From: Gongronella butleri
Lineage: Eukaryota > Mucoromycota > Mucoromycetes > Mucorales > Cunninghamellaceae
Assembly (NCBI GenBank): GCA_025201375.1
Contig: JAIWZP010000027.1
Coordinates: forward strand, 62,001 to 126,000
Reading direction: 5' to 3'
DNA length: 64,000 nt
The position numbers were made by a program, and so were the translations under genes. The stretch's first letter is position 1. Each line of letters starts with the position of its first letter. Of this stretch, positions 11,333 through 21,643 are shown in pieces. The notes beneath the pieces were generated by a model, which saw nothing but the letters and a program-made list of their open reading frames with translations, had not been told where the DNA came from and made no database searches.

Positions 11333-12240
11333 CTGTTGCTGGGCCGCCATTTGTTGCATGGAGAACGTGCGCTGCTGCTGAAGCGCCTCTTCCTTTTTAA
11401 TTCGCACAAACTCTTGATACTAATCGAAAAAAAAAAAAGCACAACGAGCGGATCAATGGACGAATTCAGGGAAAAAGAGAGATAAAAAATTCCTCTTTTT
11501 CCCCCTGAGGGAAAAAGAAAAAAAGAAAAAGCAAAAAAAAAAGCTTGTTTCCGGCGTTTTTCGCTACTCTTGTATACCTCGTTGTGCGTGTTTGCATCCT
11601 TTGTCGCTTGCGCATCTTTGCTCTTGGCATGGTAAACGTCCCAAAACACGGCCCACCAGTCGGCCAAGAAGCCTGTCGCGATATCAATGGGCGGCTGCTG
11701 GTCCGCAGACACATTCGCTTCCACGGCAAACGACCGAGCCGCCTGATGGAAGTTGTGCTTTTTGCAATAATCATAGATATACAAGTGAAGAAGCTCGGTC
11801 GCTCGTGCATCTGCCAATGTTCTTCCCGGCGGCCTAGACATGACGCAACAAACAAAAGAAAAAAAGAAAAAAAAAAGGACAAGGAAGAAAAAGAAAAGAA
11901 AAAAAAGAGAGAGAAAGAGAGAGAGAAACAAATGAGTGTGGTGCCCTTTTTTTCTTTTTGTTGTTGTTGTTTTTCGTCCCACACACTCTTTTTTTTTTTT
12001 TGCTTGTTTGTCGCCCCCTTCCTCACATTTTTTTTTTTTTTTACTCTGCCGTGTGGCTCCCCTTTTCCCCCCGCCCCCTTATTTTTTTCAACCACTGTTC
12101 TTTTTTTTTTTTTTGCCTGGCAACCCAAGGCAGCTCACTGATCATCCATCACACCGACCCATTGCCCCCTTCTTTTCTCCACAAAAAGCATCCAAAACTT
12201 ACCCTTCCCAGGTGTTTCTCCTGATTTGCGGCTGTGCCAT
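7297..12240 (-). CDS. LisH/LUFS, Q-rich, WD40 transcriptional corepressor (LEUNIG-like architecture)
   Basis: The model is complement(join(7297..7836,7967..9502,9578..9651,9729..9842,9928..10367,10587..11419,11578..11833,12203..12240)), 1276 aa. Residues about 18-95 form a LisH plus SSDP-like block (ATELLHLYIYDYC, then GFLADWWAVFWDVYHA) as in the LUFS domain of LEUNIG, SSDP and fungal Flo8/SomA. A Gln/Met/Pro-rich region with long CAG-type tracts follows to about 950. The C-terminus carries WD40 repeats (ELNGHSSKVSTVAFSPDGQW, then LEGHTGQITCARWSPD). The first coding exon (12203-12240) is chosen because it has a strong GTAAGT donor, fits the phase and gives an N-terminal TWE like the NWE of LUFS proteins. 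A simpler start is an ATG at 11841. A role as a Gln-rich co-regulator is an inference. Confidence 0.82.
8685..11345 (-). repeat. CAG/CAA-type trinucleotide tracts encoding poly-Gln
   Basis: Several uninterrupted CTG/TTG runs on the plus strand (near 8685-8735, 9200-9285, 10125-10165 and 11295-11345) encode Gln runs in the LEUNIG-like protein, plus an Ala run near 8750-8780. They explain the long antisense Leu-, Cys- and Val-rich frames in this interval. Confidence 0.8.
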
Positions 12241-13296
12241 GATCGATTCTTCGTTAAAAGAGGTGTGTGAGATGAAGAAAGATTGCGACAAATAGGACAG
12301 GCACTTAAAAAGTCAAAAAAAAAAAAAAAATAGAGGGAAAAGAAAACGAGAAAAAAAAGGTGGTCAAAGTGTCGTAGGGAGGAAGGAAAAGGAAAGAAAG
12401 AAAATGACCTGACCTTCAAAAAAATAATAAAATCGATGAGACGGCCGGCTCACCCGCCCGCTCCGCCCATTTCATTCTCTGAATCACACACTCACGACAC
12501 TTTTTTTTGCATTGTCATCCAAGTCGTGCGCCTTCAATGGACACACAATAACAAAAAAAAAAAAACGTCATTGTCGTCGTCTTTTTTTTTTTTTTTGCCC
12601 ATAAGCAAGCAACCTGCTTGCCCTAGGGACATTTTGCTGACGTGGCCCACAAAAAAATGTCGCTGTTTCCTCCCCAATTGGCCACGCGCGGATGACTTGC
12701 TCGGCTGACTTGACACAAGGACGCCAATTTCATTCCATTTTTCACCGCTTTCAATTACCCAGTGGCCGCATCCACTGATCTGACCATGAGAAATAAGGAG
12801 AAATGGCCTAGGGGCCCCCAAGGGTGGGAGCAGAGGGATCATGTTGCCCCTTAAAACGATTTTCGGCTCACCCAGGGCTGTCTTTTTCCTCTCCCCCCCT
12901 CGCCCTCTTTTATCCATTGGCCATGGCCAGGCGAAAAAAAAAAGGGAGGGGGGCTGGAATTGGTGCCAAACTCACGCGAAGATCTCGCTCTTTTTTCAAT
13001 GGCGGGGTGGGGGGTGGGGAGTGGTCGCGCGCACGCACGCACACAACCAAATAAAAAAAAATGTGGCGTGTTGACGAGTTGGCGTGTGGGTGGCCTGTGT
13101 TCGACTGTGGTTGTTGATGGGATCACCGCTTTTTTTCCCCTTTTCCCGCTGCAGCCCAATTCAAAGTGACACAGGGCCAAACAAGCTTTTTATTTTTTAT
13201 TTTTTTTTGGTGCGTGCACGATCATTGGTTCACCAAAGACTCGGCGCACACTTGCACCCGCTTGACCCCAGGGCTGAGAAAAAAAGCTGACATTAT
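12241..13296. other. Intergenic kilobase, no gene seen
   Basis: This region lies upstream of the minus-strand LEUNIG-like gene and downstream of the minus-strand GPI-type gene. It contains A/T homopolymers (about 12315-12330, 12555 and 12580) and C-rich stretches. No frame shows family similarity or credible splice structure. Confidence 0.4.
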
Positions 13297-13726
13297 TTAT
13301 GCAGCCATCACCAGCAGACTCGCGACAAAGAGCGCAAGCAAGGCCCAGAATTGCATGGGCCACGACATGGCGGGCGTCGTGGACGCGCTGGATGGCATGT
13401 GCGTCGACGTCGATGTTGGCGCCGACCCTGTTGCCGATGATGCAACGCTGGAAATGACCGATTGGATCGAGCTTACCACGGAGCTGGCACTGCCACTGGC
13501 ACTCGCCGTCGCCGAACCCCTTGCACTCGTCAGCGAATTAAACGCGCTGCTTGCCGCGCTTTTGACCGAGGACACTTGCGATCCTCTTTTTGTTTTTTAA
13601 AAAAAAAAAAAAAGGAAATTGAGGGTGAGACAATGGCATTTTCTATGATTTCAAAGCTTACAATTGCGCTGTGACAACGGCAGCAAAGGTGGCGACAACG
13701 AGAACAATCAAAAACGACAAGCGCAT
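13297..13726 (-). CDS. Small secreted Ser/Ala-rich protein with GPI-anchor-type C-terminus
   Basis: The model is complement(join(13297..13585,13662..13726)), 117 aa. The N-terminus is a clear signal peptide (MRLSFLIVLVVATFAAVVTA) ending near Ala20. The mature part is a short Ser/Ala/Thr-rich stretch without Cys. The C-terminus ends in a hydrophobic segment (MQFWALLALFVASLLVMAA) preceded by small residues, the layout of a GPI-anchor signal. Such proteins sit at the fungal plasma membrane or wall and are often O-mannosylated. The localisation is inferred and no family name applies. The intron is 76 nt with an A/T run. A TATAAATA lies upstream on the minus strand. Confidence 0.8.
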
Positions 13727-13799
13727 GGTGTGAAAAAGAACAAGAAAACACAAAAGTGATGGAAAAAAAATGATAAAAAAGAGGCGCGTTGATGGCACG

Positions 13800-13807
13800 T
13801 ATTTATA
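13800..13807 (-). promoter_or_regulatory. TATA box of the GPI-type gene
   Basis: TATAAATA reads on the minus strand about 75 nt upstream of the ATG at 13726, a typical distance for a short-leader fungal gene. Confidence 0.6.
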
Positions 13808-14149
13808 ATGAATGGTGTTTGACGTGGGTTTTGGACGCACATGAGACTCCCAAACGACCGTGACGCTAAAATAAATGCCTTGGTCAATTTACAACCTTGT
13901 GTGATACATTTGCAGCGGGCATTGGCATACATGCCAAATGGAGGAATACAAATGTCTGAGAACCGCGGGGGGTGAAACGACCTGCTTCTTGATCTGACCC
14001 CCCCTCCCACCCCCGCTGCTGCGACAAAATGAGTCACCTATCTTTTTATTGTCTATCAATTCCCGAGGTCCCTTGCTTTATTTTTTTTTCCTTCTTTTTG
14101 TTCGCTTTTGACTCTCTTTCCCCCCTCCCCCCCCCGGCCACATTTTGAT

Positions 14150-15769
14150 ATGAAACCCACACAACGTACCAATAGTTCGGGTATGACGATCGTGATCAAG
14201 ATCGGGACCACGTCTATTTGCGACGAGCAGTCGCACTTTCCTATCCTCTCGAATCTATCGGGGCTCGTTGAAACCGTCCTGAAGCTAAAGTCCCAGGGCC
14301 ACCGCGTCATTATTGTCACCAGCGCTGCCGTCGGCACTGGTCTGCGTCGACTCAATATGGGCACAAAGCCATCCAAACTTGCAGCACGTCAGGTAAGACG
14401 TTTTGTTTTTTTTTTTTAAAAAAAAAAAAAAGGAATTGGCTGCCTCGGATTGCCGCGCGCGCGGGCAAAAATGGGGACACTCACCTTTTCTTTTTTTTTA
14501 AAAAAAAAAAAAAAGGCGGTGGCCGCTGTGGGCCAGGGCCGGCTCATGGCGCTGTATGACGATCTATTTGGTCAATTTAATCAGCCCGTGGCCCAGATCC
14601 TCTTGACCAAAAATGACTTGTCTGATGTAAGAATGACGCGCGCGAGCGCTTGCGTGCGTGTGTGTGTGATCGTGTCATTCTAATTTGAGACTCCTCTTTT
14701 TTCTTTTTTTTTTCTGTTCTTTTTTTAGCGGTCGCAATACCAAAACGCCGTGGCCTGTCTTGAGGAGCTGCTGCAGATGGGCGTCGTGCCCATTGTCAAT
14801 GAGAATGATACCATTTCCACGCAGGGTATCCGCTTTGGCGACAATGATACCTTGGGCGCCATCACCGCCGGCATGATCAAAGCCGACTATCTGTTTTTGC
14901 TGACGGACGTCGACTGCCTTTACACGGACAACCCACGCACCAACCCCGACGCCAAACCCGTGCTTTTGTGCGACGACATTGGCGCGTTGCGTGATGAAGG
15001 TAAAAAAAAAAAAAAAAAAAAAAAAAAAGCAAAAAAAGCAAAAAAAGCAACAAAACCAACGCGACGCGCCATGACGACACGTGCGCTCATACGTATACTT
15101 TTTTTTTTTAGTGTCCGTGTCGTCGGGCGGCTCGGCGCTAGGCACGGGCGGCATGTGGACCAAGCTGGTTGCTGCGGAATTGGCCATTGCCGCTGGTGTC
15201 ACCACCATCATTACACATGGCTCCAAGCCTGGGCATATTTTCTCCATCATCGACAAGGAGTGTATTGACAAGCCCTTGCACACCCAGTTCATCGCCAAGA
15301 ACAACCCCATGATTGACCGCAAATGGTGGATTCTGCACGGACTGCACACTGCTGGTATGAAATTTCTCGGTTTAAAAGTCAGGGGACGGCGAAAATTCAT
15401 GGGCTGACACTTTTTTTTTTCATTTTAGGTACCATTTACGTGGACGAGGGTGCGGCCAAGGCGATAGTGTCGCGCGGTTTGCGCAGCAGCCTGTTTGCCG
15501 CGGGCATTGTTGGTGTGACGGGACCTTTCAACATCCAGCAGGCGGCGAACATTTGCTTGCGCTCGGCCGATGGCAAGGAGGTCGTGATCGGCAAGGGCAT
15601 TGTCAACTACTCGTCGGCCGAAATCACGCGCATCAAGGGCGCAAACAGCTCCGACATTGCCGATATCCTTGGTTTCATCAATGCCGACTGCGTCATCCAC
15701 CGCGACAACCTGGTCCGTGTCGTCAATGAGCAACAGCTTGCCAACCCTGCGCCAGCAGCGTCTTCCTGA
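14150..15769 (+). CDS. PRO1: Glutamate 5-kinase (proline biosynthesis)
   Basis: The model is join(14150..14392,14516..14626,14729..14999,15112..15354,15429..15769), 402 aa. The amino-acid kinase domain shows [10 protein letters not shown] near the start, [16 protein letters not shown] and FGDNDTLGA (substrate and nucleotide sites), [13 protein letters not shown], and [11 protein letters not shown]-terminal PUA domain runs from about residue 300 ([19 protein letters not shown]). The enzyme makes gamma-glutamyl phosphate from glutamate and ATP, the first step to proline, in the cytosol, and in this family is feedback-inhibited by proline. Length fits kinase plus PUA. Intron 1 has two T-run/A-run pairs, and its acceptor follows an A tract instead of pyrimidines. 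The gene is divergent from the GPI-type gene. Confidence 0.95.
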
Positions 15770-17513
15770 GAGACCGCGCATGCCCACAACAAGACTGTAC
15801 GACAAAAAAAAGGGCAAAAACATACGGGATGACTGTTTTTATTACATTTGCCATCTCTTGCCCTAGCGATATCCCCTGCCATCTCGATCTGATTTAATTA
15901 AACACGCTTGCATTTCGTTTCTCTTCAAAAGAAATCGATAAAAAATATGTAAAACATGGAGTTTAATGCTGCACAAAAGGTGTGCGTTTCAAAATTCAGT
16001 TTCCAAAAGCATTTTGCACACAAACATGGTGTTTGATCTGTCCATTTTTGAGCTCCTCAGTGAACATGGCTCTGACGCGCGCCCTCACTAGCTCACTTGA
16101 ATGTCTGCAGGCTGCAGCAGCACGTTATTACACTGCACATAATGGACGTTATTTGCCTTTGCAAAACGTATTTTTCGAACTTTGCCGGCCTGTCGTGCCT
16201 CCAGAAATTTTTTTACAGCTAGCTGCCTGCGGACAAAAGTCGCAGCAAAGCACGAACTATCATCTGTGCACAGGTCGATGATGGGACAGCGCGATTTTTT
16301 TGAACCCACAAATTCCAAAAATGACAAATTTATTCTACTGTACTTTGCATTTTGCTCGCCATCTACTCTGCTGAGCCCGTTCAAAAAAAACTGCATCGCG
16401 TTCAGCACAAAATTTGCAACAAAAAAGTTTAAAACACCAAATCGCTACGGCCACTTTTGAAAAATTCAGGGGTCACGCATTTAAATCCCAAAAACGGGCA
16501 ATTTTAAACTCCGAGTGATCAATGCATCCCAAACAGGTAACTCCGACGAATCGAGATTGGCATACAAAATGACAGGTCGCCTCAAGTTAAGAAAAATGCC
16601 CAAAGATTGACGTACTGTATGAACGCCGATCGGCTGACAAAATTGTCTACTTTGGTGCGATTTTTTTTGCAAAACTTAAGATTTGAGACTTCCAAATTAA
16701 GGTGCGTAAATTGCATGGAATTTTTTTTTTAGAACTGCATTTTTTTATTTTTGTTTATTTTGCACATTTTTGTGCGCTGAGTGCGTGGTGGGTTAAAGGT
16801 TGGTGAAATAATGACCGATGCAAAAAGTTAAAACCCAAGCAAGATACAGCACGTAGCGCGCTGCAAGTCATCCCATTAGATGCTTTGCCACCCTGTTTGT
16901 TATTAGTAAATCTGCAATAAAAATTGGGGAGTCGACTAGACCGTTGTCGAGAAAATCGCGATCAAAGATTTTGATGAAAAAGTGGGTTTTTTCTGCGAGG
17001 TTTAGCCATCCATCGATGAACCTGGTCTCATTCGATAGAGATTCAACAGGTGCTTTCGACATGATAAAAGCGCCGTGTGTCGTCCAATCAATTGCCGAGA
17101 ACATCGAGGTTGAACATTTTGAAATGTTTGAACGGCTTTCACAAGCGTACAGTACAAAGTATACCGTAGGTCGCCACGCATCGGGCGAACAAACCTTCTG
17201 GGAATGTCTCTGAGCCCGTCTGATTCAAACAATGCAAGTTTCATTGCGATCGAAGAAGAATTTGACCAAGACACTGTTGTTTTTATTGTGTAAATGTCGA
17301 TGTTTAGGATACCGTATATCTCCACAACGACTCAACTGACCTCTGGTTTTCAACGCCATGTTAAAAAAGTCTTCTCGACGAAATGGTCAAATTCAAAGTG
17401 ATCTGGAGGCGATCCAACCATGGTGTGTAGTCTTTAAATTGAATTTGTAAAAATCTTTGAAAAAAGGCTAATACGATTGACTCAAAATTGATAAAACGAG
17501 TGCGTGTTTTTAT
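15770..17513. other. Gene-free A/T-rich block between PRO1 and the TBC gene
   Basis: After the PRO1 stop this 1.7-kb interval has no credible coding frame. Most of it (about 16375-17460) is a copy of the dispersed repeat listed separately. The 3' end of the minus-strand TBC gene is at 17514. Confidence 0.6.
16375..17460 (+). repeat. Dispersed repeat family A, copy 1
   Basis: This copy aligns in the same orientation with 29930-30975. Shared anchors include GCACAAAATTTGCAACAAAA (GCGCAAAATTTG... in copy 2), CTCCGAGTGATCAATGCATC, AGGTGCGTAAATTGCATGG, GACCGATGCAAAAAGTTAAA and TCATCCCATTAGATGCTTTG. Divergence is moderate, with small indels. No transposase, reverse transcriptase or terminal repeat is visible, so it is a decayed or non-autonomous element, or another intergenic repeat. 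Confidence 0.75.
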
Positions 17514-18057
17514 TTATTGATCGATGATTTTTTTCAATTCATAGAGGCGCTTTGATAGCTGTGTGCAATCAGTCTCGCTTTCCGCGTATCGCATTTTGAA
17601 ATCAATGAGGCTGGCTTCAAGCTGAGCAAGCTGGTCCTCGAGATGGGCATTGTGCTGGTTGAGACGGGTGTTTTCTGAGCAGAGGGCGTCGAACTTTTCC
17701 TTGTGTTCCTCCTCGACGCGCAGGGGCAGGATGTCAATCTCGTGGCGAAGGGTATCGGTAACGGTGCGCAGGGTGACCTGCTCCTCCTTGATGTGGTCCA
17801 GCTGCCATTGACTGGCGCGCAGTTGGCCGTGCAGTTCCTGTTGCTCCTGCGCCATGTGGTCGTGTCGTTGCTGCTTGTCTTGCACGACCTGCTTGAGACG
17901 TGCTTGTTCTTGCTGCAATGCCTGCAATTGCTTGGCCTCTTGCTCGTCGCGTGCCATTTGCTGCTTGTGCTCCTTTTCTAGCTGCGCCAAGCGCCGCTTT
18001 GGCAAATCCCACGTCATGGCATCGTGCACTAGCTGCGCCTCTTCGCCCTACAAAAAA

Positions 18058-18090
<33 letters not shown>

Positions 18091-20572
18091 GAATTGAGCC
18101 CATTGCGCGGTTTATTTCCTTTGCGCATTCCCGCTATTATCCTCATTTTCTTTACCTTGTATGTCTCAAAGAGGCCATTTTTCAAAAAGTCGAGCAATGG
18201 CTCGAAATCGAGCTGCAGCAGGTAGACTTCATTACGTTTGAGGAGGGCCAATGCGAACTTTAGGACAACTTGGACGCCCTCGACAAAGACGAGATCATAA
18301 ATGCGGAACACGAGGTCCAATGGGAACTTGTAGGCGTAGAGGGTCATGAACCTGGAAAAAAAAACAAGGGAATGAGCAAAAAATAAAATAAGAAAAAGAG
18401 TGAACAAGAAAATAGAATCACTCGCTTTTAAAAAATCGAATTCTTACCATTGCGACGCATACATGGTGACGTCGATGCCGCGGCGCTGCAGATGGCCCCA
18501 GACGTGGGGGAGATGCTCCATGAGAACCTTGTCAAACTGGTACATGCGCAGATGCAGGCCCTCCATGTCGGGTGTAAAGTGGCCACGCATGCCGTACGAG
18601 TTCATCAGCTGCACGAGCACGAGGAACGCGTCCGCGTCGGCCATGTTGAGCAGCAATGGTCCAACGATAAATTGCAATCCTTGACAATAGCCAACCCGTC
18701 CGTCAAACACACTGTAGGCGCGCACCACGTTGTACAGTCCCTCCTGGCCCTCGCCCGCGGGGTCCTTAAAATACGCGTGATCCGGGAACGTGCGCGCCAA
18801 ATCGCGTTGGATCATCTTGTCGTATGGGCTGGTCTGTTTCAGCAAATCCACGTAATTCGTGTCAACAGGCAAAACAGACCCCTCGTGGCTCTGCGACAGC
18901 AATTGCCACAATGTTCCTCGCAATGGCGGCGGCACACCACGTCGGATCTGCTGCGTCAATGCATAACGGTTCTTGCCCATGCGATCAAAATCCGTCAGCA
19001 CCGTCGCCCAGTAGTCTTTGAAAAAAAAAAAATGAGGATCGCTACTTTTTTTTTTTTTTTTTGCCTCTTATTCTCGTTCTCTCTCGCCTTACCCCAATCA
19101 AAGCCGTCCTTGTGTGTTGCGCGCTGGACAATGCTGCGGCGAAGCGATTTTCGTTTCATTTGCATGACGCGACGTGCCTTCGGGTCGTCTGTGTTTGCCT
19201 GATTGAGCTGTTCCATCTGTGCGAGTAGGGATTCTTGGAACCCGGGCAGTGCGATGCTTGGAGGGCGCGATTGGCGACGCTGGCGCTCGGCAAAGTTGGC
19301 CGAGGGCCGTTCAATAGGTTTGGGGCTGCTTGCACCGCCACCATTGGCCTTGAAGGGGGACCACAGATTGGAGACGAAGCGCTGCGTTGGTGTGGATGTG
19401 GGTGTGCTTGCGGACGCGGTCAGGGTGGCGAGCGCGGTGTCAATTGGCCCTGGTTTCTTGGAAACGGAGGTGTCAATGCGCGGCATGGGCGGCAATTCCT
19501 TTTGTGAGGCCACGGATGACGATGCATTTGATGTGGTCGAGGAATTGGCGGTCATGGCACTGGTTGTTGTGCTGAAGCTAGGCTGCATGATGCTTGCACC
19601 GCCGCCATTTTGGTAACCGGTGCTGTTTTGGCTGCTGACGGACGAGATGGACATGGCGCGCGACATTTTGGTGGTCATGGTGGACACGGTGGACCGCGCC
19701 GATTGGAAAAACGAGGCCGCTGGCTTGGCATCATCCGGTGACGACGCCGATGCGCCATCATCAAGGCTCACTTCGTTCAATTCACTGGGTGCAACATGGC
19801 TGAGGCGGAGTGTGCTGCGCTGGGAAGATGGGCGGCGTGCCGTCTGATCCACCGACGGCGATGGCGACGTGCTGCCTGTCGATCGATTGTAAACCAGCGC
19901 ATCATAATCGTCATCCATGTCTTTTTCTATTTCCTCGTCCAATGGGCCAAGATCATGCGGGTGTGCGTGCGCCATCACCATGTCGTGCTCAAAATGCTTC
20001 TTGTGGTCATTTTCGTCGTCATTGGGCGTGGTGGGCATCGATTCTGGTGTTGCCTCGGCTACAATGCGAGGGGTTTCCTCGATGGACGAGAGCGAATGGA
20101 CGCTGGGTGCCTTTTGCACGTCTTTGGTGGTATCCTGAGGGTGGTATGTATCCATGACGTTCTTGGGGGGCGTCGCGGGATCATCATGGAGCGAAGATGG
20201 CGAGTCAATGCTTGAGAGATCATCATCGTGGTCTTTTTCAAAGTCATACGCGTCTTTTGCCGTGTACGACGCGTCCAGTGGGTCGCTATGGTGTTCCTCG
20301 TGATCATGGTGATCATGGTGATGGCCGTGCGCCAAATGAGTGTAGTCGTCCAGCGGCTGGCTCTTCAGTGACACGTCGTCGCGGTCGCTTTCGTGGTCCA
20401 GGCGGTCCTCGACAAAGTCCAAGACGTCTGGTTGCATTGCTTCGTATACAGACGACGACGACGACGACGACGATGAGACCGAGTCATTGTCGTCAGGCAG
20501 CGCGGTGCGGTCTAGACCCCCGTGGAGGTGCATTTCCGCACTGGGCGCGTGTATGGGCTCCTCTGTCGCCAT
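17514..20572 (-). CDS. TBC-domain Rab GTPase-activating protein (Gyp5/EVI5-like) with C-terminal coiled coil
   Basis: The model is complement(join(17514..18047,18156..18351,18448..19015,19093..20572)), 925 aa. The N-terminal half (1-490) is acidic, His- and Ser-rich and probably disordered. The TBC domain covers about 490-735. It starts at DYWATVL and RRGVPPPLRGTLW, has the arginine finger in RDLARTFPD and the glutamine finger in YCQGLQF, then LVLVQLMNSYGMRGHFTPDM and FPLDLVFRIYDLVFVEG. Residues about 765-915 are a long Gln/Glu/Leu-rich coiled coil. This order (TBC then coiled coil) is that of Gyp5p and EVI5, which act on Rab/Ypt proteins at the Golgi and in exocytosis. The exact Rab is not predictable. 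The gene is divergent from the Cys-rich gene, with 265 bp between starts. Confidence 0.9.
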
Positions 20573-20837
20573 GATATATCAAATAATCAGAGAAAAAGAG
20601 AGAGAAAGCGAGAAAAGAAAAAGAAAGGAAGGGAAAGGGAACAAAGTGAAGGGAAGAGGAGGTGAAAAGACCCTCTGTGAAAAAAAAAATAAGTTGTAAA
20701 GAGAACAAAAGAAAGAGAAAAAAACGAGGATCAGGAACGCTTCAATTTGGCGAACAAATTAAATTGGTGTTGCACAAATTGGATCCCGCCAATTTTTTTT
20801 CTCTTTCCTTTATTCATCCACTCATCAAATCGTATCT

Positions 20838-21499
20838 ATGCTACTTGCCACGCTGATCTTCAATGTAAAGAAACCACGTTGGCGCTTTTCTTGCCTTTAT
20901 GCCCTCGTTCTTGCTCAAACATGCTTCTTTTTGCTCATTTTGTCGCGTTTTAGGTCGTTTTGGGCGCGTCGCCGACGCTTGCGGCCAACCCGGTCATGTT
21001 TTGCAAGTGCTTTTGTGGCTCGAACAGCACCATCTTTGAGCTGCCCACCCTAGACAAGCCCTGCAGCAATTGCACCAAGCAATTTTGCCTGGAAAATGTG
21101 CAAGATGGTCTTTGTGATGGCATTGCCGACGAGACGTGCCCTAGCAATGACTTTAAAACGGCCTGCTTTGGTAAGCAACTGGGGAGCCAAGAGGTGCGCG
21201 TCTCAAACTAACTTTTTTTTTTTTTTTTTGGCGCTTGGTGCAGCACGCGACTCGTACAAAGATGAAGTGATTGTCCGCACATTTTTGATCGCCGTCGTCG
21301 GTCTGCTGGTTTACGCTGGGTTCAAGCACTTTTACGATCGATGGAAACCAGTGAGTCACACGAAATTCATGCGTGGCATGCGCACGGGCGCGTGAGGGGG
21401 CAGCGAGGAGGAGGCTCTCACTCACCCGGCCACCCCTATTTCTCTCTTTTTTTCATTCAATTTCAGGAACGCGAGCAATATACGCAAGTGGCTCATTGA
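20838..21499 (+). CDS. Small Cys-rich type I membrane protein, unknown function
   Basis: The model is join(20838..20864,20954..21170,21244..21350,21467..21499), 127 aa, four exons with continuous phase. Exons 1 and 2 together form a signal peptide (MLLATLIFNVVLGASPTLAA). The lumenal or extracellular part of about 60 residues has a dense cysteine pattern (CKCFC, PCSNCTKQFC, GLCDG, ETC, TAC) and an N-glycosylation sequon (NST). One transmembrane helix follows (about 92-112, FLIAVVGLLVYAGF), then a short charged cytosolic tail. I recall similar unnamed small proteins in fungi but cannot assign a function. The 3' end converges on the myosin gene with 144 bp between stops. Confidence 0.75.
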
Positions 21500-21643
21500 A
21501 TAACGATCCAATGGCACCCAAATACCCCCTCCCTTTTTCCTGCGTCGCGTCTCTCCCTTATCTTTTTTGGGTGATAATTGTACATTTAGATGTCAAAAAG
21601 ATTTAAAAAATACGAATTGGACCAAATGGCGATGAACGTTAGC

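Noticed and set aside
11841..11982. Start of the LEUNIG-like protein at the ATG at 11841 or further upstream in frame
   Set aside because: The in-frame upstream extension is Phe/Leu-run translation of a T tract. The ATG at 11841 overlaps a TCTAG acceptor that fits the phase of a strong upstream exon. It remains an alternative.
15001..15060. Lys-rich peptide continuing PRO1 exon 3
   Set aside because: It is translation of the A-run at the start of intron 3. The kinase sequence resumes at 15112 in phase.
16375..17460. Transposon with a decayed reverse transcriptase or transposase
   Set aside because: I found no domain motif in any of six frames and no terminal repeats, so only a repeat of unknown type is called.
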